Below are positions 31,622-40,426 of a DNA stretch of 64,000 nucleotides, piece after piece. Where the stretch lies: positions 165,316 to 229,315 of the forward strand of contig NZ_BOMM01000052.1 in the NCBI RefSeq assembly GCF_016862195.1, written 5' to 3'. Every line of letters begins with the position of its first letter. Positions within the stretch are counted from its first letter, which is position 1. Made by a program: the position numbers and the translations under genes. The DNA comes from Paractinoplanes ferrugineus (GTDB lineage: Bacteria; Actinomycetota; Actinomycetes; Mycobacteriales; Micromonosporaceae). Below the pieces are notes generated by a model. It had not been told where the DNA came from, did not search any database, and was given only the letters and a program-made list of their open reading frames with translations.

Positions 31622-33604
31622 GTGAGCACACCAACACGCCAGGGGTCAGTGCAGGGCACGATCCCGTGGCAGCCCGGTGCCGCGGACATGGAGTCGGTGT
31701 TGCCGGAGCTGCGCGCGGCCGACTGGGAGGTCGGCATCCGCCGGCGGGCGCAGACCGGGGTGCTCGGGGTCTTCGCCGAGCTACCCGGGCTGATCCGGGA
31801 GGCGATGAGGATCAGTTGGCGCGCAGACCGCACCCGCACGCTTGTGGTGATGGTCGTGACCTTGGTGGCCGGGGTCATGTCGACGTTCGGGTTGTTGTCG
31901 ACGCAGCGCGTCCTGGTGCAGTTGTTCAGCGGCGCCCCGACCGCGGATCGGGTGCGCGCGGCATTGCCCGCGCTGGCCTTGTTGGCCGTGGTGACGATGG
32001 TCCGCGGGGCGCTGGGCATCGTGATGGGCTACGCGCAGAACGGGCTGACTCCTCGGGTCGTGCAGACCGCGGAACGCCGGTTGTTCGAGGCGACCTCGCT
32101 GGTGGAGTTGGCCGCGTTCGACGCCGACGCGTTCTCCGACGACATGGAACGCGCGAGCCGCGGCCCGGACAGCGCCGCCACGCTGGTGCAGGAGAGCGCG
32201 AACGTTTTCGCCGGGGTGGTGAATCTGCTCGCGGTCGCCGTGGCGATCGTCGTGATCAACCCGTTGCTGCTGTTCGCGTTGCTGGTTGCCACGGTGCCCA
32301 ATGGCTATGCGGCGTTGCGGGCCGGGCATCTGCGGTACGAGGAGTTCGTGGCGGGGTCGGTGCGCCGGCGCCGGCTGTGGGTTCTCGAGCGGCAGATGGC
32401 CCAGCGCGACTCGGCGCCGGAGCTGCGCAGCTACGGGCTGCGGGGCTTCCTGCTGGGCCAGTACGACCGGGTGATGCAGGCCCAGACCGACGTGGACCTG
32501 AACCTGGCCCGGCGGGTCACGACCACGACCAGCGTCGGTGCGGTGATCAGTGGCCTTGGCCTGGCCGGCGTGTGGGTGCTGCTGGGCCTGTTGCTGGCCG
32601 GCGGCCGGATTCCCCTGGCGGCGTCGGTGACGTGTGTCGTCGCGGTCCAGGCCGCGCAGCGGGCCCTGTCGGCGGTGACGTTCCAGCTCGACCGGGTGTT
32701 CACCCAGGGCCAGTTCATGAAGGAGTACCTCGGCTTCCTGCAGCGGGCCACGGCCTACCTGCCCCCGACAACTGCTGGAGTGCGGCCGGCGCCGCCGGCG
32801 CTGGAGCGGTTGACCGTGCGCGGTGCCTGCTTGCGTTACCCCGACCGCGACGACAATGCCGTCGACCAGGTCAGCCTGACGATCGAGGCCGGGCAGACGG
32901 TGGCGTTCGTCGGAGAGAACGGTTCCGGCAAATCAACCCTCGCCGCGATGATCGCCGCGCTGCGCACCCCCAGCGCCGGGGTCATTGAATGGAACGATCG
33001 GCCTCTGGCGGACTGGGACGCTGACGCTCTGCGGGCACGGATGGCCGTGGTCCTGCAGGATCACCACCGGTGGCCGTACACGGCAGCGGCCAACATCGCG
33101 ATGGGTGACCTGTCCGTCAGGCCCGGCCTGGACCGCATCGAGGCGGCGGCGCGGCAGGCCGCCGCCCACGAGACGATCCTGACCCTGCCGCACGGCTACG
33201 AAACCCTGCTCGATCGCACCTTCAAAGACGGCCAGGATCTCTCCGGCGGGCAGTGGCAGCGGATCACCGCAGGCCGCGGCTTCTACCGCGACGCGGATCT
33301 GCTCATCATGGACGAGCCGTCGTCGGCGCTGGATCCGCGGGCGGAGGACGCCCTGTTCCAGTCCATCCGCAGCCGGCAGGGAACCCGGACGACGATCCTG
33401 ATCACCCACCGGCTGGCCAACGTCATCCACGCCGACCGGATCTTCGTCCTGCACGACGGGCGCCTCGAAGAGCAGGGCACCCACGCCGAGCTGGTCGCTG
33501 CCGGCGGCCGGTACGCGGAGCTGTTCACATTGCAAGCTGCCGGCTACCACAGCAGGACTGATGGCAATGGCTGCGACGTCACGCACGACGGGGCCCAGGG
33601 CTGA
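31622..33604 (+). CDS. ABC exporter with fused membrane and ATPase domains
   Basis: A 660-residue half transporter. The N-terminal 340 residues contain about five or six hydrophobic segments (for example TLVVMVVTLVAGVMSTFGLL, AGVWVLLGLLLAGG). The ATPase domain has Walker A GENGSGKST (about 430), signature LSGGQWQ (539), Walker B LLIMDEPSSALD (558) and an H-loop TILITHRLANV. It most likely works as a dimer exporting a small molecule or peptide. Start is GTG 31622 after AAGGAGATGAGTG. It could export the island's product, but the link is positional. Confidence 0.88.
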   Translation: MSTPTRQGSVQGTIPWQPGAADMESVLPELRAADWEVGIRRRAQTGVLGVFAELPGLIREAMRISWRADRTRTLVVMVVTLVAGVMSTFGLLSTQRVLVQLFSGAPTADRVRAALPALALLAVVTMVRGALGIVMGYAQNGLTPRVVQTAERRLFEATSLVELAAFDADAFSDDMERASRGPDSAATLVQESANVFAGVVNLLAVAVAIVVINPLLLFALLVATVPNGYAALRAGHLRYEEFVAGSVRRRRLWVLERQMAQRDSAPELRSYGLRGFLLGQYDRVMQAQTDVDLNLARRVTTTTSVGAVISGLGLAGVWVLLGLLLAGGRIPLAASVTCVVAVQAAQRALSAVTFQLDRVFTQGQFMKEYLGFLQRATAYLPPTTAGVRPAPPALERLTVRGACLRYPDRDDNAVDQVSLTIEAGQTVAFVGENGSGKSTLAAMIAALRTPSAGVIEWNDRPLADWDADALRARMAVVLQDHHRWPYTAAANIAMGDLSVRPGLDRIEAAARQAAAHETILTLPHGYETLLDRTFKDGQDLSGGQWQRITAGRGFYRDADLLIMDEPSSALDPRAEDALFQSIRSRQGTRTTILITHRLANVIHADRIFVLHDGRLEEQGTHAELVAAGGRYAELFTLQAAGYHSRTDGNGCDVTHDGAQG

Positions 33605-33830
33605 GCGGGATGCGACCGTCCAGGGCCATCGGCTGCGGTCATTCACCTCGCCACCTCTTCCGACGGACGACCGTCGGTCTCGCCTTCGCCATCCGCCCAA
33701 CCCGGCGACCGGCAGGGGCGGGCTGGCCGGGGGGACCACTGCTCCGGCGGACCGTGAGAACTCTTCCCGCCACTGACGTGCCGGACTGCTGCGCAACAAC
33801 CACCGAACAAGATCAACGTGAAGGACGTTC
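33605..33830. other. Spacer before FxLD-type methyltransferase
   Basis: A 226-base gap. Short Arg-rich frames occur, one (33610-33834) overlapping the next start, but none resembles a lanthipeptide precursor of the FxLD kind. GTGAAGGACG (33819-33828) may be the ribosome binding site. Confidence 0.45.
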
Positions 33831-35081
33831 ATGAGCAACGTTGCCGAAGAACTCACCCCGGACACTGCGCGGCAGCAGCTGGTCGAGCAGCTGACGGCCA
33901 AAGGCCGTCTCAGCCGCCCGGAGGTGGCTGCTGCTTTCCTGGCGGTGCCGCGACACGAGTTCGCACCGGCCGCCACGAACGTGCAGGCCGCGTACGCCGA
34001 TGACGTGGTCGTTACCAAGAAGAACGCCGCGGGAGAGACCTCCAGTTCGATCTCGGCGCCGTGGTTGCAGGCGTACATGCTGGAGACCGCCCAGCTGCGG
34101 CCGGGATCGCGGGTGCTGGAAATCGGCTCCGGGGGTTATAACGCGGCGCTGATCGCTGAGCTGGTCGGCCCGACCGGTGCGGTGACCAGCATCGACATCG
34201 ACGCCGACGTCGTGACCAACGCGCGGGTGGCGTTGCTCCGAACCGGCTACTCTCAGGTCGAGGTGGCCCTGGCCGACGCTGAAGGCGGTTATCCGGACAA
34301 CGGCCCGTTCGACGCGATCATCGTCACCGTGGAGACCGCCGATATCCCGCCGGCCTGGACTCAGCAGCTCGCCCCGGGCGGGTTGCTGGTGGCGCCGGTG
34401 CGGATGCGCGGCAACACCCGCTGCCTCACCTTGCAGAACCGCGGTGATCACCTCGCCGCGATCGCCGCTATCCAATGCGGATTCGTCCCGATGCAGGGAG
34501 AAGGCAAGACCTCCGTCCGCCGGCTACCGCTGCGCGGCAAGGACATCGTCCTGACCGTGGACGACACGACGACTCAGGCCGACGGTGAAGCGCTCGCCGC
34601 CGCGCTGGAGTTGCCGCGCAGGGAGGTCTGGCCGCCGGTCACCGCCACCATGGACGACGGCGGGGCCTTCGAGTCGATCCATCTGTGGCTGGCTTGTCAA
34701 CCGCGCTTCTACGGTGTCCTCACCGTTGACCGCGACCGTGTTGCGGACCTGCTCGACCCGGACAACAGGTTCACCTGCCCCTGCCTGCTGACCGCCACGA
34801 GCTTCGCCCATCTCACCCTGCGCCAACCCGACCGCGGCACCTACCAGTTCGGCGCCCACGGTTTCGGACCCGACGCTGCTGACCTAACAGCGCAGCTCGC
34901 GGAGCTCATCGTCGTCTGGGATCAGCAGCACCGACACGGCCCAGGACCGAGCATCACCGTGCATCCCGCCGGCGCACCCCTGCCCACCACTGATGGCCTG
35001 CGGCTGCTCGTGCATCGACGGCACACCACCATCGCCATCACCTGGCCTGGCCTGGCCGGAAATGTCGAGGACATGGCATGA
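33831..35081 (+). CDS. Protein-L-isoaspartate methyltransferase-like, FxLD-system type
   Basis: A 416-residue SAM methyltransferase. An N-terminal PCMT fold holds SRPEVAAAFLAVPRHEF, SISAPWLQAYMLE, VLEIGSGGYNAALIAELVG (SAM motif I) and SIDIDADVV. It is followed by a roughly 200-residue extension. This layout matches the methyltransferases named after FxLD lanthipeptide systems, which methylate Asp side chains and can lead to succinimide formation. No FxLD precursor or lanthionine synthetase is visible here. The stop overlaps the MazG-like gene. Confidence 0.8.
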   Translation: MSNVAEELTPDTARQQLVEQLTAKGRLSRPEVAAAFLAVPRHEFAPAATNVQAAYADDVVVTKKNAAGETSSSISAPWLQAYMLETAQLRPGSRVLEIGSGGYNAALIAELVGPTGAVTSIDIDADVVTNARVALLRTGYSQVEVALADAEGGYPDNGPFDAIIVTVETADIPPAWTQQLAPGGLLVAPVRMRGNTRCLTLQNRGDHLAAIAAIQCGFVPMQGEGKTSVRRLPLRGKDIVLTVDDTTTQADGEALAAALELPRREVWPPVTATMDDGGAFESIHLWLACQPRFYGVLTVDRDRVADLLDPDNRFTCPCLLTATSFAHLTLRQPDRGTYQFGAHGFGPDAADLTAQLAELIVVWDQQHRHGPGPSITVHPAGAPLPTTDGLRLLVHRRHTTIAITWPGLAGNVEDMA

Positions 35082-35473
35082 ACGGCTCACCTCATGATCC
35101 GCATCAGCCCGCCCGGCCCGCCGACAGCGGTGGTGGCGAGGCAACGATCTGGGACACGATCGACCGCGCCCGCAGCTGGCTTGACGACACCAATGGCACC
35201 GACCGCGCAGAGCTGACGATGCGCATCCTCAAAATCGCCGAGGAGTACGGCGAGGTGTCTACGGCCTGGGCCGGCGTCAGCGGCCAGAACCCGCGCAAAG
35301 GCGTCACGTCCACAGTGGAAGACGTCGCGGCCGAGCTCGGCGACGTCGCGTTCACCGCGATGGTCGCCGCGGCCAGCCTCGGCTTCGATCCCCGCACCGT
35401 GTTGGCCGCGGTAGCAGCCAAGGTCAACAGTCGCTTCACCTGTGCGGATGCCGATACCTCGGAGCGGCGGTGA
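35078..35473 (+). CDS. MazG-like nucleotide pyrophosphohydrolase
   Basis: An all-helical protein of 131 residues with ILKIAEEYGEVSTAWAGVSGQNPRKGV followed by VEDVAAELGDVAFTAMVA; the EExxE...ExxD acidic residues are the metal site of MazG/dUTPase-like NTP pyrophosphatases. Such enzymes hydrolyse (d)NTPs to monophosphates, removing unusual nucleotides. It sits between a methyltransferase and an MFS transporter in a run of overlapping genes. Confidence 0.85.
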   Translation: MNGSPHDPHQPARPADSGGGEATIWDTIDRARSWLDDTNGTDRAELTMRILKIAEEYGEVSTAWAGVSGQNPRKGVTSTVEDVAAELGDVAFTAMVAAASLGFDPRTVLAAVAAKVNSRFTCADADTSERR

Positions 35474-36771
35474 CGGGCCGGACCCGGCCACCGCCGGCGC
35501 CTCTCGCGCCGGGCACCGGCCAGAACCGCGTCTCGGAACCCGGTGGCGACGTACGCCGGTTCTGGTCGGCGTATGCGGTCAGCGCGCTGGGCAGCGGTAT
35601 CGGCGCGGGCGCCCTGCCGCTGGTGGCGATCTTTCTCCTGGACGCCTCGGACTGGCAGGTGTCGCTGCTGGCCGTGCTGGGTGGCCTCGCCGGCGTGGCC
35701 ATGGCCGTGCCGCTGGGGCCGTGGATCGAGTTCCACTACAAACGACCCACCTTGATCGCCGCCGACCTGATCCGGTTCGCCGCACTGTCCAGCATCCCGG
35801 CCGCCGCCTGGCTGGACGTCCTCAGCTACGGGCAGCTGTGCACGGTCGCGGTGGTGCAGACCGCAGCAATGATCATGTCCAACGCCGCCAGCCAGCCCTA
35901 CCTCAAAGCCCTCGTTCCCGCCTGCGAGCGGGCCCGGGTGAACAGCCGGCTGGAAACGACCACCTGGACCACGGGCGCCCTCGGCCCGCCGGTCGGCGGG
36001 CTGCTCGTGTCGGTGACCAGCCCGGTGGCCTCAATCGGGATCGACGCCATCAGTTACCTGCTCGCCGCGTTCGGGTGGCGGCGCATCCGCCGGCCTGAAC
36101 CACCGCCACCGACGTCCGGAGGGCGCAAGAGATGGCTGGTCGACACCGTCGCGGGCTGGCAGTACATCCTCGCTCACCGGACGCTGAGGCAGCTGTTTTT
36201 TAACGCGTTGCTGTTTGGCGGGTGCATCATGGCCTCGACCCCGCTGATCGCCGTGTACCTGCTGCGCGACCTGCACTTCAACGCCCTACAGTATGGGATC
36301 GCGCTCGGTGTGCCGTGCGCCGCCGGGGTGGCCGGCTCGCTGCTGGCGCCGGCGATCATCCGCCGCGTCGGCCTCGGCCGCACGTTGCTCTATGGTGGGG
36401 CGGCCCGCTGCCTGTGGATGGGCCCGATCCTGCTCGCGCCACCCACCACTGCCGGACTCGTGCTGATCATCGCCAGCGACAGCGCCTTGCTGCTGTGTGC
36501 CGGGATCTTTAACCCGGCGTTTGCCACCTGTCGAATGGCCATCACCCCTGATACGCACCTGTCGCGTGTCGTCGGAGCCTGGGCCATGACGAGCAAAGTC
36601 GTCCAGCCGGTGTGTATCGCCGCTGCCGGCGTACTCGCCGCCGCTGCCGGGATCCGCACCGCCATCGCCGTGCTCGCCGTGGTGTTGCTGGGCAGCGCCG
36701 CTCTGCTGCCTTGGACGGCGCTGCACCACCCCGCCGAGCCGAACGTTCCTGATGCGATGGGAAGCCTCTGA
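35470..36771 (+). CDS. MFS transporter
   Basis: A 433-residue membrane protein with about 12 hydrophobic segments (for example ALGSGIGAGALPLVAIFLL, ALLFGGCIMASTPLIAVYLL, TAIAVLAVVLLGSAALLPW). It starts with a Pro-rich cytoplasmic tail. The major facilitator superfamily fits best; drug or product efflux is probable but the substrate is unknown. The start is GTG 35470, overlapping the MazG-like stop, and the stop shares a base with the next ATG. Confidence 0.85.
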   Translation: MTGRTRPPPAPLAPGTGQNRVSEPGGDVRRFWSAYAVSALGSGIGAGALPLVAIFLLDASDWQVSLLAVLGGLAGVAMAVPLGPWIEFHYKRPTLIAADLIRFAALSSIPAAAWLDVLSYGQLCTVAVVQTAAMIMSNAASQPYLKALVPACERARVNSRLETTTWTTGALGPPVGGLLVSVTSPVASIGIDAISYLLAAFGWRRIRRPEPPPPTSGGRKRWLVDTVAGWQYILAHRTLRQLFFNALLFGGCIMASTPLIAVYLLRDLHFNALQYGIALGVPCAAGVAGSLLAPAIIRRVGLGRTLLYGGAARCLWMGPILLAPPTTAGLVLIIASDSALLLCAGIFNPAFATCRMAITPDTHLSRVVGAWAMTSKVVQPVCIAAAGVLAAAAGIRTAIAVLAVVLLGSAALLPWTALHHPAEPNVPDAMGSL

Positions 36772-37604
36772 TGACCGATGAGATGCTGACCGGCGGCCGG
36801 TTCGCCGCCCCGATCCGCGACGGCGACACCGTCACCCGGCGCACAGGGCCTGGCGCCGCCAACATCCACGCCCTGCTCGAGCACCTCGCCAGGCAGAGTT
36901 TCGACCTTGCCCCGCGCCCGCTCGGGCTCACCCCTGACCGGGCCCGGGAAGTCCTCACCTACCTGCCCGGGGTCAGCGCCCACCCACCGCTACCCGACGC
37001 GGTGCGCTCCGAGAAGGCGCTGCGCTCTGCCGCCCGTACCGTCCGCGCACTGCACGACGCCACGGCCGGCTTCATCGCACCGCAGCCAGGAGTCTGGGGC
37101 CGTCAGGAGGTGACCGTGCCGGCCGAGATCGACTGCATCGGCCATGGCGACCTCGCCCCGTGGAATCTGCTGTTCGACGGCGACCAGGTCACCGGGATCA
37201 TCGACTTCGACTTCGCCGGCCCGTCCAACCGCGTCTACGACCTGGCCTACCTCGCCCACCAACTGGTGCCGTTGCACCCCACCGAGGACCTTGCCGGCTT
37301 CGGCTGGGACACCGAACCCGACCGCGGCCGCCGACTGAGGACCCTTGCCACCGCCTACGACCCCGGCCTGCGCCCGGCCCTGCTGGTCGACTACGCCGCG
37401 ATCCGGCTCCTGTCCATGGCCGCACACATCGACCAGCAGGTCCACGCCGGCAACGCCGACTATGCCGAACACGGCGAGTACCACTTCGCCGCCGGCTACC
37501 GACGCGCCGCCGCGTTCATCAGCACCCACCGCGGAGCCCTGCTCACCCCGCGCACCGCAGCCACCCACGACGGCTCCCGGCCGACGACGCAGGACTATCA
37601 ATGA
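36771..37604 (+). CDS. Aminoglycoside phosphotransferase-family kinase (first)
   Basis: A 277-residue kinase-fold protein. The catalytic loop IGHGDLAPWNLLFD and metal-binding GIIDFDFAGPSNRVYDLAYL are clear; a usable nucleotide-binding strand is less distinct at the N-terminus. Substrates in this family are antibiotics, sugars, choline or amino acids. Four members occur in this window. It overlaps neighbours on both sides, so it is one of five coupled genes from 33831 to 38137. Confidence 0.85.
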   Translation: MTDEMLTGGRFAAPIRDGDTVTRRTGPGAANIHALLEHLARQSFDLAPRPLGLTPDRAREVLTYLPGVSAHPPLPDAVRSEKALRSAARTVRALHDATAGFIAPQPGVWGRQEVTVPAEIDCIGHGDLAPWNLLFDGDQVTGIIDFDFAGPSNRVYDLAYLAHQLVPLHPTEDLAGFGWDTEPDRGRRLRTLATAYDPGLRPALLVDYAAIRLLSMAAHIDQQVHAGNADYAEHGEYHFAAGYRRAAAFISTHRGALLTPRTAATHDGSRPTTQDYQ

Positions 37605-38137
37605 CCGAGAAACCCCGCACCGGGCAGCGCGTCTTGATCATCGGGTGTAGCGGCTCCGGAAAAACCGTTCTCGCCCATCAGATCGCCCAGCGCGTCGACG
37701 CACCGATCACGCACCTCGACGCCATCTACTACGACAGCGCGTGGCAGCCGATCGCCGCCGACGAGTTCGCCCGCCGCCAGCGTGACCTCACCGCGGGCGA
37801 GCGGTGGATCATCGAGGGCAACTACGCCTCCACGCTCGCGGTTCGGCTGGCCCGCGCCGATGCCGTCATCTTCCTCGACCTGCCCGCCTGGACGTGCCTG
37901 TGGGGCATCGCCCAGCGGCGGTGGCGCTACCGCGGTGGGCAGCACGATGACGGCGTCTACGACCGCCTGAACTGGTCGGTCATCACCTACGTCCTGGGCT
38001 ACCGGCGCAGGATGCGCCCGCGCGTGCTGCGCCTCGTCGCCGCGTACGAGGAGCAGGTGAGCTTTGTCCGGCTGACGAGCCGGCGACACGTCCAGCGGTT
38101 CCTGGGCAGCCTGAGCGATGCGGGGTCTGCCTCATGA
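37601..38137 (+). CDS. Adenylate-kinase-like / topology modulation P-loop protein
   Basis: Walker A is IIGCSGSGKTVLAHQIAQR at the N-terminus, followed by THLDAIYYDSAWQPI, EGNYASTLAVRLARADAVIFLDLPAW and a helical C-terminus: the set seen in the topology-modulation (FlaR-like) family of adenylate-kinase relatives. It is thought to phosphorylate a nucleotide or small molecule; no substrate is known. The ATG lies in a four-base overlap. Confidence 0.82.
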   Translation: MTEKPRTGQRVLIIGCSGSGKTVLAHQIAQRVDAPITHLDAIYYDSAWQPIAADEFARRQRDLTAGERWIIEGNYASTLAVRLARADAVIFLDLPAWTCLWGIAQRRWRYRGGQHDDGVYDRLNWSVITYVLGYRRRMRPRVLRLVAAYEEQVSFVRLTSRRHVQRFLGSLSDAGSAS

Positions 38138-38276
38138 CCGCGCCGCGCATGGCCCGGCGCCAGGCGCCCTGGACGGTTTTCCGGCATCACCGGCGACCAC
38201 ACGGACCTGCCGTCAGCGGGCTCCAGCCCGGTTTGGCGAAGTCGCCGCTCACGTTCGGAGAAGGGACGAGCCGGTC

Positions 38277-38792
38277 ATGGAATGGCTGCCCACGGCACTG
38301 ACTGGCGAGCGCGTGGTGGTGAGAACCCCGGCGGCCGGCGACGAGCCCGCGCTCGTGGAGATGGCAACCGACGCACAGGTCCGTCGCTACATCGGCGGCC
38401 CCGTGGACCCTGCCACCGCTCAAGCCAGAGCCGCACAGAAGATCAGCGACTCGCAATGGGGTCAGTTCGTCATCGTCGACCGTGCCGCCGGCGTGGTGGC
38501 CGGCAGCGGAAGCATGGCCCGCAAACGAGGCCCCTGGGAAATCTCCTACCAGCTACGACCCCAATGGTGGCGGCAAGGGCTGACCAGCGAAGCGGTATCG
38601 CTGATCCTCGGATGGTTCTTCACCCACACCGACGAGGACCTGGTGATCGCCACGACCCAGCACGCCAACACCGGGTCACGGTGCTTACTGGAACGCCTCG
38701 GCGCGGCACACGTCGGCAGCTTCGAGCAGTACGGACTGGCGCAGGAACGCTACGAGTTCTACCGCCCGTCTCCGCAGACCCCGTCCACCTGA
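38277..38792 (+). CDS. GNAT N-acetyltransferase
   Basis: A 171-residue RimJ/RimL-like acetyltransferase: TGERVVVRTPAAGDEPAL at the start, EISYQLRPQWWRQGLTSEAVSLIL (acetyl-CoA binding region) and ATTQHANTGSRCLLERLGA (motif B). The ATG at 38277 has GGAGAAGGGA upstream; the longer frame is rejected. It might acetylate the amine introduced by DegT, an antibiotic, or a protein N-terminus. Confidence 0.83.
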   Translation: MEWLPTALTGERVVVRTPAAGDEPALVEMATDAQVRRYIGGPVDPATAQARAAQKISDSQWGQFVIVDRAAGVVAGSGSMARKRGPWEISYQLRPQWWRQGLTSEAVSLILGWFFTHTDEDLVIATTQHANTGSRCLLERLGAAHVGSFEQYGLAQERYEFYRPSPQTPST

Positions 38793-38856
38793 CCGTCGGC
38801 AGGTGACCCCCTGTACCTGAGCATGCCGCTCGCGTTCGCCGAGCAGAAGGAGCCCC

Positions 38857-39882
38857 ATGACCCACAGCGACAAACTGTTCAGCACCGTCCCTGTCGACTA
38901 CTACACCCATCATCGCGAGCGTGGTGAGACCGTGCACCGCTCCGAACCGGAATGGATCCACCGGGAGTTGACCTCCCTTGACGTCCCAGCCGGTGCGCGG
39001 GTGCTGGAGATCGGCACAGGGTCGGGATACTCCAGCGCCTTGCTGGCCGAACTCGTCGGCCCCCACGGGTCGGTGGTCAGCGTCGACGTCGACCCGCACC
39101 TCGTAGGCTGGGCGAACCTGCTGCACTATGAGCGTGGCCTGACCACGGTCCGCTGCCACCAGGCGGACGGCATGACGGGCTACCCACCGCAGGCCCCGTA
39201 CGACCGCATCGCAGCGTGGTGCGCGGCGCCGCGGCTACCCAGGGCGTGGGCCGAGCAGCTGAGGCCCGGCGGGCGGATCGTCGCGTGCCTGCCGATCGCG
39301 GCGCTGCCGTCCACCACCGTCATCGTCACCATCGTCCTCGCCGACGGGCAACCTTACGTTCAGGGCATCACGTTCGGCGGGTACGCGCAGAGCACTACCG
39401 GGGCGGTCGCTGACGTGCACAGCGTCCCACCGCGCTGGGTGGACTGGTGCATCCCGCACCCGGTTCCGTCGTGGATCGCGATCGCCTGGCGCGCCGACGA
39501 CGATCGGCTGCACACCGGCGCTCGCACCGCCTTGGACCGGCTCCTGAACCCCGGCCACACCGAAATTTACGAGCCGACCCCTATGGACTGGCGGTCTTGG
39601 AACGCCTACACCGCCGTCCTCGACGATCCGCACCTCAGCGTCGCCGCCCTGCGCGGCGAAATCCGAGGCATCGGGCACACCACACCCACCTCGGCCGCCC
39701 TCATCGATCCCGACGGCGCCATCCTCGCCGACGGCCCGGATTCACCTTCGTTGCAGGCGCTGCGGGCCTGGCTGCAGCGATGGGAGCACGCAGGCCGCCC
39801 AGCCGCCGACGCCTTCACGCCCGTCCTCGTGCCCTACGAGGGCGCCGACCTTCCCGGCTGGGACCTACGGATGTCCCTGTGA
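38857..39882 (+). CDS. Protein-L-isoaspartate methyltransferase-like (second)
   Basis: A 341-residue protein with PEWIHRELTSLDVPAGARVLEIGTGSGYSSALLAEL (SAM motif I), VVSVDVDPHLVGWA and RLPRAWAEQLRPGGRIVACL. It is paralogous in layout to the protein at 33831-35081 but diverged and with its own C-terminal extension. Its target could be isoaspartyl residues, a modified peptide or a small carboxylate. AGAAGGAG precedes the ATG. Confidence 0.82.
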   Translation: MTHSDKLFSTVPVDYYTHHRERGETVHRSEPEWIHRELTSLDVPAGARVLEIGTGSGYSSALLAELVGPHGSVVSVDVDPHLVGWANLLHYERGLTTVRCHQADGMTGYPPQAPYDRIAAWCAAPRLPRAWAEQLRPGGRIVACLPIAALPSTTVIVTIVLADGQPYVQGITFGGYAQSTTGAVADVHSVPPRWVDWCIPHPVPSWIAIAWRADDDRLHTGARTALDRLLNPGHTEIYEPTPMDWRSWNAYTAVLDDPHLSVAALRGEIRGIGHTTPTSAALIDPDGAILADGPDSPSLQALRAWLQRWEHAGRPAADAFTPVLVPYEGADLPGWDLRMSL

Positions 39883-39928
39883 CCCGGCTCCCGGCAGATG
39901 TGCCATCGCCGGTCCGCTGGAGGACGCG

Positions 39929-40426
39929 TTGACTACAGATCCTGCGGCCAGGGTGTTGATGGCGTTGGAACCCGCCTACTACGAGCTGATCTGGGCGCGC
40001 GCCAAGCGCCATGAGTTCCGGCGCCGTTTCCTCACCGGTACATCGGTGAGTTGGCTGGTGTTCCTCACCGCGCCGGCCTCGGCGTTGGCTGCGGTCATCG
40101 ACCTGCAGCCCGCGATTGTGGACGAGCCCTGCCGGATCGCCGCGCTCGCCGAACAGGCCCGGCCGGGCAACGGTGCGTCGGTCTACGCCTATCTTCGTGA
40201 CGTGCCCCGCGGCTACGCCATGCCGATCACCCGCGTCCGGGAATATCCGGCTCATCCGCTGCACGTTTTGCGGGAGCAGATCCCGGACTTCCCGCAACCG
40301 CGCGGGCACACCGTCATCGAAGATCACTCGTCCCTGGGCGCGGTCTACGACACCTTCACCGCCAACCCGCCACTGCGGGAAATGACCATCCAGCACATGA
40401 GCGACGGGAGCATCATCGATGGCTGA
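39929..40426 (+). CDS. ASCH/PUA-like domain protein
   Basis: A 165-residue protein starting at TTG 39929, supported by GGAGG (39917-39921). VLMALEPAYYELIWARAKRHEFRRRF followed by SWLVFLTAPASALAAVIDL resembles the first half of ASCH domains, beta-barrels related to PUA that bind RNA or process modified nucleosides (for example N4-acetylcytidine amidohydrolase). It overlaps the nitrilase gene by eight bases. The family call is by pattern and less sure than most here. Confidence 0.55.
   Translation: MTTDPAARVLMALEPAYYELIWARAKRHEFRRRFLTGTSVSWLVFLTAPASALAAVIDLQPAIVDEPCRIAALAEQARPGNGASVYAYLRDVPRGYAMPITRVREYPAHPLHVLREQIPDFPQPRGHTVIEDHSSLGAVYDTFTANPPLREMTIQHMSDGSIIDG

Noticed and set aside
31388..31625. 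79-codon frame ending in overlap with the ABC exporter start
   Set aside because: No ribosome binding site, composition like random high-GC frame, and no similarity to a precursor peptide.
29676..31625. Very long plus-strand frame (649 codons) across two Nudix genes
   Set aside because: It is the antisense shadow of two clear Nudix proteins on the minus strand.
33605..33834. FxLD-type lanthipeptide precursor upstream of the methyltransferase
   Set aside because: The frames there are Arg/Pro-rich, lack an FxLD or Cys/Ser/Thr-rich core, and look like shadows.
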